13,019 nt of DNA from Pseudomonadota bacterium (lineage in GTDB: Bacteria > Pseudomonadota > Gammaproteobacteria > Xanthomonadales > Xanthomonadaceae): assembly GCA_023438325.1 (NCBI GenBank), contig JAEXRB010000207.1:1-13019 (forward strand). The letters run 5' to 3'. Within the stretch, counting starts at the first letter, position 1. Each line of letters starts with the position of its first letter. A program made the position numbers and the translations under genes. This document shows positions 6,825-13,019 of the stretch, in pieces. Under the pieces are notes generated by a model. It was given only the letters and a program-made list of their open reading frames with translations. It did not search any database and had not been told where the DNA came from.

Positions 6825-9125
6825 CTATTCTAGATTCCACTCCGGTGTCGACACCCCCATCAGGTGCCGCACGAAGAAATCGAACAAGCGGCGGTTCACG
6901 TAATCGATGGGCTCCTCCGAACGGCCCACCGCGTGGCCGCCGCCGGGCACCACGAGCAGGTCGAAATCCTTGCCGGCGCGGATCAATGCATCGGCCACCT
7001 GATACGTGGAGGCCGGGTCGACGTTGGCATCCTGCTCGCCGAGGATCATCAACAGGTGGCCGCGCAGCAGATGCGCGTTCTCCACGCCCGAGGCGCGGGC
7101 GTAGCTTTCGTCCACCGGCCAGCCCAGCCACTGCTCGTTCCAGCTGATCTTGTCCATGCGGTTGTCGTAGCAGCCGTTCATCGCCACCGCGACGGTGTAG
7201 AAATCACCGTGGAACTGGAGCGCATTCAACGCGTTCTGGCCACCTGCGGAAGCGCCGTAGATGCCGACGCCACGTGAAAGATCGTAGGCCGGGTCGCGTG
7301 CGGCCACGGCCTTGTGCCAGAGAATGCGATCGGGAAACCCGGCATCGCCGAGGTTCTTCCACGCCACATCGTGGAACGCCTTGGAACGGTGCATCGTGCC
7401 CATGCCGTCGATCTGCACGACGATGAAACCCAGGTCAGCCAGCATCTGCATGCCGATGACCTTGTCGCCACCGGAGTGGTAGCCGAAGGGCCAGAACGTC
7501 TTGGGCACATAAGCATCGTGCGGGCCGGCGTAGATGTTTTCGATCACCCGATAGCGACGCGCCGGGTCGTAATCGGTCGGGCGCACGACGATGCCGTGGA
7601 TCGGCGTCTTGCCGTCACGCCCCGCTGCAACAAACGCTTCCGGCGGGCGATAACCGGCAGCCGTCAGCGCCGAAATATCGGCCTGCTCCAGTGTCGCGAT
7701 CAGGCGCCCATCGCGCGCATCGCGCAGTTGCGTGACATCGGGCTTGTCGATGCGCGACCAAGTGTCGGTGTAGTGCTTGCCATCCGGCGATAGCGACACT
7801 TCGTGCCAGCCTTCGTCGGGCGTGAGGTGCACGAGATTCCTGCCGTCCAAATCCACCCGGTAGAAATGCTTGAAGTACGGATCGCCCGGCTCGCGCCCAG
7901 TGGCGCTGAACCAGACTTCGCGGCGCGCCTCATCCACACGGATGATCTCGCGCACCACCCACTCGCCATCGGTGAGCTGGCGCGGCTTGCCGGTTTTCCC
8001 GTCGAAAAGGTAGAGGTGGTTCCAGCCATCGCGTTCGCTCATCCAGAGGATTTCCTCACCACGCGCACCCACGTCGTGGTAGTGGCTGCGTTGCCACCAA
8101 TCGTTGACGAAGGTATCGGCGACTTCCTCGATGACCACGCGGGCATCGGCGCTGGCGGCGTCGATTTCGATCAGTCGAATACGCTTGCGGGTACGTTCCA
8201 CATAGCGCAACGCCAGGGTCTTGCCATCGGCACGGAAGTACAGCGGTGAGAGCTGGAACGGCGTGGGGAACAAGGTGTTTTCCACCACGGTGCGGTGCCC
8301 GCCTTCCACCTCGAACAGCACCGGCGTCTCGATGTCCACCGCATCGCCGGGCTTGGGATAGAGCTGGGTTTGCACACGCGCATGCACTTGCCCGGGCGGG
8401 TGGCTTTCAACCCGGAACACCTTGCGCTGACTTCCGGGAACCACCCGATACAACGCCACACGACGCGAATCGGGCGACCAGATCAATGTCTGTGGATCGT
8501 AGAAATTGCGCGCATGGCCATCCTGGCTCAGCGGTGTGACCTCGCCGGTTTCCAGCGTGCGCAGCATCAGGTTGTCGTTCTCGACAAACGCCTCGAAGCG
8601 TCCATCCGGCGAACGCTTGGGTGTGGCATCGGCGGGCACCGAGCGATCCCGCACCACGCCCCAGGCGCGCGGCTGGCCCCGCGCTGGCGCTTCCTGTTTC
8701 GCGCACGAAACGGGCCTCAACGTGCATCGCCACTCGTCATCGTCGTCCAGATGAAAAACGATGGCCTTGCCCGCGTCGGCATGCGCGTAATCGGAGAACG
8801 GCAGATTCAACGCATCGATGCTGCGTCCCGTCGCGTTGCCGAGCGCCTGCGCGATGGCGGCGTGGTCGAAGGCACGCTGCATGGCTTCACTGCCGATGCG
8901 GCGTTCGACGAACTCGAACCCGCCCCGCACAGTGCGGCGATAACGATACTGCGTGTCGTCGATCCAGCTCACTGGGCCGGCAATGCCTTCGGTGAGGTGG
9001 ACCCATTGGTCACGCAATCGCAGCGAGCGTTCGTAGGCGGCGACATCGGGTGCGGCTGGCGCATCGGCCATCGCAAACTGGGCTAAGACCATCGCCAGCA
9101 GCAAGAAGAAAACACGTTGTTTCAT
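6825..9125 (-). CDS. Exported S9-family serine peptidase (DPP IV N-terminal domain plus prolyl oligopeptidase catalytic domain)
   Basis: The 766-aa protein starts MKQRVFFLLL with a signal peptide (cleavage likely after AMA, about residue 20), so it acts in the periplasm or outside. Residues about 60-480 form a beta-propeller-like region (WSPDSRRVALYRV, ILWMSERDGWNHLYLFD, VSLSPDGKHYTDTWS). The alpha/beta-hydrolase domain follows, with the triad Ser626 (GIYGASAGG), Asp699 (GEQDANVD) and His731 (GGGHA). Length suits the DPP IV/prolyl oligopeptidase group. The nucleophile motif is G-A-S-A-G-G, not the G-W-S-Y-G-G of typical DPP IV, so cleavage after proline is likely but not certain. The open frame extends upstream inside the M24 gene, but the signal peptide fixes the ATG at 9125. 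The gene follows the M24 peptidase by 17 nt, so the two form a peptide-degrading operon. Confidence 0.94.
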   Translation of the reverse strand: MKQRVFFLLLAMVLAQFAMADAPAAPDVAAYERSLRLRDQWVHLTEGIAGPVSWIDDTQYRYRRTVRGGFEFVERRIGSEAMQRAFDHAAIAQALGNATGRSIDALNLPFSDYAHADAGKAIVFHLDDDDEWRCTLRPVSCAKQEAPARGQPRAWGVVRDRSVPADATPKRSPDGRFEAFVENDNLMLRTLETGEVTPLSQDGHARNFYDPQTLIWSPDSRRVALYRVVPGSQRKVFRVESHPPGQVHARVQTQLYPKPGDAVDIETPVLFEVEGGHRTVVENTLFPTPFQLSPLYFRADGKTLALRYVERTRKRIRLIEIDAASADARVVIEEVADTFVNDWWQRSHYHDVGARGEEILWMSERDGWNHLYLFDGKTGKPRQLTDGEWVVREIIRVDEARREVWFSATGREPGDPYFKHFYRVDLDGRNLVHLTPDEGWHEVSLSPDGKHYTDTWSRIDKPDVTQLRDARDGRLIATLEQADISALTAAGYRPPEAFVAAGRDGKTPIHGIVVRPTDYDPARRYRVIENIYAGPHDAYVPKTFWPFGYHSGGDKVIGMQMLADLGFIVVQIDGMGTMHRSKAFHDVAWKNLGDAGFPDRILWHKAVAARDPAYDLSRGVGIYGASAGGQNALNALQFHGDFYTVAVAMNGCYDNRMDKISWNEQWLGWPVDESYARASGVENAHLLRGHLLMILGEQDANVDPASTYQVADALIRAGKDFDLLVVPGGGHAVGRSEEPIDYVNRRLFDFFVRHLMGVSTPEWNLE

Positions 9126-9142
9126 GAAAATGCCCTGCTCGG

Positions 9143-10345
9143 TCAGGCGAACGGTCGATCGATCGCCGGCGACGGCGGCGTGAACCATTGCGCGCCGTTT
9201 TCGGTGACGAAGAAATGATCCTCCAGCCGAACGCCGAACTTGCCCGGCACCACGATCATCGGTTCGTTGCTGCAACACATGCCCGGCGCCAGCGGCAGCG
9301 CGTTGCCGCGCACCAGATACGGCGCTTCGTGAATCGACAATCCGCAGCCGTGCCCGGTGCGATGCGGTAGTCCGGGCAGCCGATAATCCGGGCCAAGACC
9401 GGCCGCTTCCAGCACCCGGCGCGCGGCCGCGTCGATGGCCTCGCACGGCACACCGGGACGCACGGCATCGAACGCCGCCTGCTGCGCGGCGCGTTCCAGA
9501 TTCCAGATGCGCGCTTGTTCCTCATCGGGCGTGCCGAAAATGTAAGTGCGGGTGACGTCGGAGTTGTAGCCCTGCACGCTGCACCCGGTGTCGATCAACA
9601 CCAGCTCGCCTTCGCGCAGATGCTGCACACCGGGCACGCCGTGCGGAAATGCGGTGGCGTGGCCAAACTGCACGATGCAGAAGGTCGAGCCGCCATCGGC
9701 ACCGAGTGCGCGATGGGCTTCGTCGATGAAACGCACCAGCTCATCAGTGCCGATGCCTTCACGCACGATGCCGGCGGCGAGGCGATGCACTTCCAATGTC
9801 ATGTCGCAGGCCTGCTGCATCAACGCCAGCTCAGCCGGCGATTTGCAGCGGCGACACCCCTCAATCACCGGAGCGGCATCGACAATGGCCGCCGCACCCA
9901 GTTGTGCGGCAAGCCCGGTATGGATGCGCAACGCCGCTTCCGGATCAAGCGCCAATGTGCCCGCACCGCGCTCAGCCATCACCTGCGCCACCAGCGCGTG
10001 CGGATTCTCGTGTTCTTCCCACAGGCGCTTTTGCACCGGAACTTTCAGCACCGCATCAAGCGAACCTTCCTCGAATACCGGCGCGATCAACACCGGCTCG
10101 CCGCTGACCGTCAGCAGCAACGCCACCAACCGCTCGCTCGCACCCCACGGCACCCCGGCGAAATACCGCAGCGACGCACCAGCACTGACCAGCAACGCAT
10201 CCACACCCAGCCCGTGCATCAAACGACGCGCGTGTTCCAGCCGTTGCAGATACTCATCGCCCGCAATCGGCGCCGCACGATCCGCCCACGGCACAAACCG
10301 CGCCCGCGCCTGTTCAAGAGTGAGGTGACCAATCTGTGTATTCAT
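9143..10345 (-). CDS. Xaa-Pro peptidase family protein (M24B, prolidase-like)
   Basis: This is a 400-aa cytoplasmic metallopeptidase with no signal peptide. The N-terminal creatinase/prolidase-type domain covers about 1-165 (LLVSAGASLRYFAGVPWG at about 51-68). The catalytic domain carries Asp252 and Asp263 (LIDTGCSVQGYNSDVTRTY), His332 (HRTGHGCGLSIHEAP), Glu361 (CCSNEPMIV) and Glu375 (VRLEDHFFV), a complete dinuclear metal site. It differs clearly from the window's PepP and resembles the roughly 43-kDa Xaa-Pro dipeptidase described from Xanthomonas, so cleavage of Xaa-Pro dipeptides is the best guess. The ATG at 10345 has only a weak AGGCGA upstream. The gene leads the two-gene operon with the exported S9 peptidase; together they could cut proline-containing peptides outside the cytoplasm and finish them inside. 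Confidence 0.94.
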   Translation of the reverse strand: MNTQIGHLTLEQARARFVPWADRAAPIAGDEYLQRLEHARRLMHGLGVDALLVSAGASLRYFAGVPWGASERLVALLLTVSGEPVLIAPVFEEGSLDAVLKVPVQKRLWEEHENPHALVAQVMAERGAGTLALDPEAALRIHTGLAAQLGAAAIVDAAPVIEGCRRCKSPAELALMQQACDMTLEVHRLAAGIVREGIGTDELVRFIDEAHRALGADGGSTFCIVQFGHATAFPHGVPGVQHLREGELVLIDTGCSVQGYNSDVTRTYIFGTPDEEQARIWNLERAAQQAAFDAVRPGVPCEAIDAAARRVLEAAGLGPDYRLPGLPHRTGHGCGLSIHEAPYLVRGNALPLAPGMCCSNEPMIVVPGKFGVRLEDHFFVTENGAQWFTPPSPAIDRPFA

Positions 10346-10592
10346 CGCTTCGCCTGCCGTGCCCTAAGGAAAAACCTCACGCCGCCGCCACTGCCCGCGC
10401 AGCACCACCTGCCATCCTCGCCGCCGATGCGTTGCATGGCTAGAGGAATTGCATGGTGAAGGCGGGAAAATATGCATGAAATCCCTTCCCCGGCTTGCCT
10501 GCCGGCCCCTTTGCACTGTGCGAGGATCGGCCCGGATGTCATCATCCTGAACCGCAAATGCGGGCGGATTAGTCGCCCCTGCAGAACTCCTA
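10346..10592. other. Intergenic stretch between M24 peptidase and IS scar
   Basis: No convincing gene is seen. A 106-aa minus-strand frame covers part of it but has no ribosome-binding site, no recognisable domain and compositional features of a GC shadow. It should contain the promoter of the M24-S9 operon, but I could not pick a clear -35/-10 pair. A small perfect inverted repeat (CCGCA-AA-TGCGG, 10552-10563) could be part of the lost end of the adjacent IS5-type element. Confidence 0.5.
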
Positions 10593-10783
10593 TCACCCAG
10601 CCAATACCCATCGTGATGACCGAGTCGGTGCAATCAAGCGGCCTGTGCAGCCTGCCAGCCACCGGCGCAACAGGCGCAAAAACCCCAACGTGATCCGGCC
10701 ATCGGCGATTGCGCGTAACAGCCAGCGCAGGTTGTATCCGGCTGCCGCCAGCACCGCATTGAGGGCATCGCCTTCAGCTGGGC
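10593..10783 (-). pseudogene. IS5-type transposase, C-terminal remnant
   Basis: Reading the minus strand from 10783 gives RTRPAEGDALNAVLAAAG, then YNLRWLLRAIADG, and a stop at 10593. The block GDALNAVLAAAGYNLRWLLR is a recurring C-terminal signature of IS5-family transposases of the IS1478-like type. Only about 60 codons survive; the catalytic core and start are missing. The frame is cut exactly at the outer end of the IS256-family element (10784), so that element inserted into, or recombined with, an older IS5 copy. Family assignment is from motif memory; IS1182-like elements end in a similar way. Confidence 0.75.
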
Positions 10784-10808
10784 GTGTCCGATTTTTTGTG
10801 TGTGAGGC
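10784..10808 (+). repeat. Left terminal inverted repeat of the IS256-family element
   Basis: This end reads GTGTCCGATTTT, then TTGTGTGTGAGGC, inwards. It pairs with 12092-12116, with mismatches at repeat positions 6, 9, 10 and 20 only. It lies 21 nt outside the transposase stop codon. Confidence 0.9.
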
Positions 10809-10829
10809 GGTTTAGTTAGAACGTCTCTT

Positions 10830-12064
10830 TCAGCGAGCCAGCGTGAATCGGTCTTCGTAGAGTATCGCGAACTGGTTCATCGCCGCCTTCCACTCCCGGG
10901 TCGCCCGGCTCCACTCGGACGTGATGTTGCGCAGGGCCAGCCAGATCAGCTTGGTGGCCGCTTCGTCGCTGGGGAAGTGGCCGCGGGTCTTGATGATCTT
11001 GCGCAGGCGCGCATGCACGCTTTCGATCGCGTTGGTCGTGTAGATCACCCGGCGCACGTCCGGCGGGACGCGAAGAACGGCACCACGCGCGCCCAAGCCC
11101 GGCGCCAGGCGGCGACCACCGTCGGGAAGCGCTCGCCCCAGAGGCCGACCTCGAACGCGTCCAGCTCGGCCTCTGCGGCCTCGGCCGTCGGGGCCGTGTA
11201 GATCGGCTTGATCGCTGCGGCCAGCGCCTTGCGGTCCTTCCAGCTCGCATAGTCCAGGCTGTTGCGGATCAGGTGTACGATGCAGGTCTGTAGCGTGGTC
11301 GCCGGGAACACCGCCTCCAGCGCCTCCGGGAAGCCCTTCAGCCCGTCGGCCACGCCGATCAGAATGTCGTTGACGCCGCGCGTCTTGAGGTCGTTGAACA
11401 CCTTCATCCAGAACTTCGCACCCTCGGTGTTCTCGATCCAGAGTCCGAGGATGTCGCGGGTGCCGTCGGCCAGCACGCCCAGCGCGAGGTACACGGCCTT
11501 GTTGCGCACCACGCCGTCCTCGCGGATCTTTACCCGCAGGGCGTCGAAGAACACCACCGGGTACATTGCCTCCAGCGGCCGCGACTGCCAGACGGTGACC
11601 TCGGCCATCACCTCGTCGGTGACCTTGCTGATGAACTCCGGCGAGACCTCAACGCTGTACATCTGGGCCAGGTGGCCCTGGATCTCCCGCACCGTCATCC
11701 CGCGGGCATACATCGAGACGATCCGCTCGTCGAACCCGGCGAAGCGACGCTCGTGCTTGGGGATCAACTGCGGCTCGAACGAACCCGCCCGGTCGCGTGG
11801 CACGTCGATACGCAGCGGCCCCTCGTCGGTCAGAACCGTCTTGCCGCTACGGCCATTGCGGTGGTTGCCCCGGCCGCCCTCGGCGTCGGCCAGGTGCAGG
11901 CCCAGCTCGGCGCCCAGAGCCCGCTCGATCACGGCCTTCTTGAGCTGCTGGAACACCGCCTCCACCCCGGCCGCGTCGATCGGGCCCGGGATCAGCTTCT
12001 CGAGAAATTCCTTCGGCAGATCAATGGCCGGCGTCACAACCGGCGTCTTCTTCTTGCGTGGCAT
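10830..12064 (-). pseudogene. IS256-family transposase, broken by a single-base frameshift
   Basis: The ATG at 12064 has a strong AAGGAG site 5 nt upstream. The first 332 residues are normal for the Mutator/IS256 family: CIVHLIRNSLDYASWKDRK at about 261-279, with catalytic Asp174 (VVFFDALRVKI) and Asp240 (IGVADGLKGFP). Near 11068 one base appears to be lost: the family reads ...VPFFAFPPDVRRVIY, but here the frame becomes FFASRRTCAG and stops. The next frame continues correctly as PPDVRRVIYTTNAIESVHAR to the stop at 10830. The third catalytic residue, Glu of TTNAIES (about 348 in the repaired protein), lies after the break, so the truncated 339-aa product should be inactive. The repaired length of about 411 aa is normal. 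Programmed frameshifting is not known for this family. Confidence 0.9.
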
Positions 12065-12091
12065 ACATGCTCCTTGGCAGCATCATGGTAT

Positions 12092-12116
12092 GCCTCTCAC
12101 ACAAAATTTCTGACAC
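12092..12116 (-). repeat. Right terminal inverted repeat of the IS256-family element
   Basis: Read inwards on the minus strand it is GTGTCAGAAATT, then TTGTGTGAGAGGC. It lies about 27 nt upstream of the transposase ATG at 12064. Confidence 0.9.
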
Positions 12117-12310
12117 CCTCCTATACACCTGCCGCTGGCACCGTGTGCAACTACTCGCCCGGCGGTAACTACATGGGCCAGTCGCCTTTCACCATTGGAG
12201 AGGCGTGTTCGGCCTGTCCGACGTCCCACCCATTTTGCAATGACGGCCTCTGTTCGTCGGTACCGTCTGATGACCCGATATTCTTGAATGGTTTCGAGCT
12301 GTTGCCCTGA
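12117..12310 (+). pseudogene. C-terminal remnant of a secreted CAP-domain (PR-1-like) protein
   Basis: Directly after the IS end, a plus-strand frame encodes SYTPAAGTVCNYSPGGNYMG, then QSPFTIGEACSACPTSHPFC and NDGLCSS, ending in DPIFLNGFELLP and TGA at 12310. The VCNYSPGGNYxGQ-P block followed by CSACP and CNDGLC is the end of a cysteine-rich CAP (SCP/PR-1) domain. The DPIFLNGFE tail resembles the 'IFxxGFE' ends I recall on many exported proteins of Xanthomonadales and relatives. Everything upstream, including signal peptide and most of the domain, is missing, and it is not found on the other side of the IS. Hence the gene was truncated by the IS or by a later recombination. Confidence 0.85.
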
Positions 12311-12327
12311 CATCAGGGCACATGCCC
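12304..12327 (+). promoter_or_regulatory. Two interlocking palindromes upstream of tspO
   Basis: The stretch holds GCCCTGA-CA-TCAGGGC (12304-12319) and GGGCA-CA-TGCCC (12316-12327), two perfect inverted repeats that share one GGGC arm. They overlap the stop codon of the CAP remnant and end 45 nt before the tspO ATG. They could be a transcription-factor operator or mutually exclusive hairpins. A T6 run follows at 12342-12347, too far away for an ordinary terminator. Confidence 0.4.
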
Positions 12328-12372
12328 GTATCGTGCAATGATTTTTTCCGATAGCAACGGAAGGAGTGCGAC

Positions 12373-12867
12373 ATGGGCTTTTCAACAAAGAAGCAGATCG
12401 CTGGCCTGGTGTTTTGGCTGGCTGTGACGTGTGTAGCGGCGGCGATTGGCAGCATGGCGTCGATTCAGGCGGGCAGTTTCTACATCGGATTGGAGCAGCC
12501 CTCATGGGCACCGCCGGGCAGTGTGTTCGGCCCGGTATGGACGGTGCTGTATCTGCTGATGGGGATCGCGGCGTGGCTGGTGTGGCGTGAACGCGGCTTC
12601 GCCGGAGCACACACGGCATTGGTGCTGTACATGGTGCAGTTGGTGCTCAATGCGCTGTGGAGCTGGCTGTTCTTCGCATGGAAGATGGGTGGCCCGGCGT
12701 TTGCCGACATCATCGTACTCTGGGCGCTGATCGTGGCCATAGTGATCGCGTTCTGGCGGATCAAGCCGTTGGCCGGCGCCTTGTTGCTGCCGTATCTGGC
12801 ATGGGTGAGTTTTGCCTCGGTGCTCAATTACACGGTCCGGCAACTCAACCCGCAGGTGCTCGGCTGA
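12373..12867 (+). CDS. tspO: TspO/MBR family tryptophan-rich sensory protein
   Basis: The 164-aa protein is almost entirely hydrophobic, with five predicted membrane helices (about 9-27, 51-71, 79-102, 109-128 and 132-154), as in TspO/peripheral benzodiazepine receptor proteins. Family motifs are PSWAPP (43-48), FGPVWTVLYLLMGIAAWLV (52-70), LNALWSWLFF (92-101) and LPYLAWVSFASVLNYTVRQL (139-158), rich in tryptophan. TspO sits in the outer membrane of some alphaproteobacteria and in membranes generally; it binds porphyrins and is tied to oxidative or light stress, though its exact activity is debated. Length (about 160) is typical. The ATG at 12373 has a clear AAGGAG seven nt upstream. It is the only complete plus-strand gene here and appears monocistronic in this window, preceded by interlocking palindromes. 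Confidence 0.96.
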   Translation: MGFSTKKQIAGLVFWLAVTCVAAAIGSMASIQAGSFYIGLEQPSWAPPGSVFGPVWTVLYLLMGIAAWLVWRERGFAGAHTALVLYMVQLVLNALWSWLFFAWKMGGPAFADIIVLWALIVAIVIAFWRIKPLAGALLLPYLAWVSFASVLNYTVRQLNPQVLG

Positions 12868-13019
12868 GACGAAATACCGCTCCCAGCGCCGCCGTTGCGG
12901 CCACGCTGCGGGCATTGGCGGCTCCGGCGGGTGTGATGAATGACGCGCGTGGAGCACGGCCCGTGTGAGGTGAGCGGGCCGCGCCGCGCCACCCTTGCAG
13001 CCCCGGCAAGGTGACGGAT
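12868..13019. other. Unassigned right edge
   Basis: I see no gene I can support. No minus-strand stop codon occurs in any frame here, so a minus-strand gene entering from the right cannot be excluded, but none of the translations is recognisable. A short inverted repeat, CCTTGC/GCAAGG (12993-12998 with 13006-13011), could form a hairpin; it lacks a T-run. Confidence 0.4.

Larger units (their letters stand above)
10784..12116 (-). mobile_element. IS256-family insertion sequence (about 1.33 kb)
   Basis: The element is bounded by 25-bp imperfect terminal inverted repeats that match at 21 of 25 positions, both starting GTGTC and ending GAGGC. It contains one transposase gene on the minus strand. 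Size, repeat length and the Mutator-type transposase fit IS256. No 8-9 bp target duplication is present: the outside octamers are AGCTGGGC on the left and CCTCCTAT on the right. The transposase is frameshifted, so this copy is probably not autonomous. Confidence 0.92.

Noticed and set aside
9126..9446. Longer N-terminus for the S9 peptidase (873 aa from 9446)
   Set aside because: The extension overlaps the M24 gene and would bury the signal peptide that starts at 9125.
10342..10662. 106-aa minus-strand ORF
   Set aside because: It overlaps the IS5-type remnant in the wrong frame and has no domain or ribosome-binding site.
1..13019. tRNA, rRNA or riboswitch genes
   Set aside because: No tRNA-like TTCGA arm with matching acceptor, rRNA motif or known riboswitch core was noticed on reading; a covariance-model scan would be needed to exclude small RNAs.

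Overview
The window comes from a GC-rich gammaproteobacterium, most probably of the Xanthomonadales/Lysobacterales. The evidence is an OleA that matches the Xanthomonas enzyme closely down to its catalytic residues, a YgfB-PepP pair, a YcgL gene, a Xanthomonas-like M24 dipeptidase and a secreted-protein remnant ending in an 'IFxxGFE' tail. Placement below order level is not possible from the sequence alone. Nearly everything reads on the minus strand; only the right-hand end (CAP remnant and tspO) reads on the plus strand.

Layout from left to right. (1) 1-1883, minus: ycgL overlaps (ATGA) the start of a large membrane-anchored ankyrin-repeat protein that runs off the left edge. (2) 2081-4970, minus: a compact operon oleA - ygfB - pepP, with a GTGA overlap between the first two and an 8-nt gap between the last two. 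OleA makes the head-to-head condensation product of long-chain olefin/ketone synthesis, but oleB, oleC and oleD are not in the window. (3) 5125-6824, minus: an AT-richer island with two unrecognised exported or membrane-anchored proteins (134 and 337 aa) behind a near-consensus sigma-70 promoter and a leader of about 150 nt. (4) 6825-10345, minus: a two-gene peptide-utilisation operon, a cytoplasmic M24 Xaa-Pro peptidase followed 17 nt later by an exported S9 serine peptidase. (5) 10346-12310: a mobile-element scar made of the C-terminal remnant of an IS5-type transposase, a complete-ended IS256-family element whose transposase is frameshifted, and the last ~64 codons of a secreted CAP-domain protein. 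The two flanks of the IS do not share a target duplication, so this is a rearranged junction and not a simple insertion. (6) 12373-12867, plus: tspO, preceded by two interlocking palindromes. The final 150 bases hold nothing I can assign.

Functionally, three separate proline-directed or S9/M24 peptidases lie in 8 kb (pepP, the M24 dipeptidase and the S9 enzyme), which fits an organism living on proteins and peptides. No coherent new multi-gene system is evident. The most interesting items are the orphan oleA coupled to ygfB, the AT-rich exported pair, the ankyrin membrane hybrid, and the IS-generated chimeric junction.
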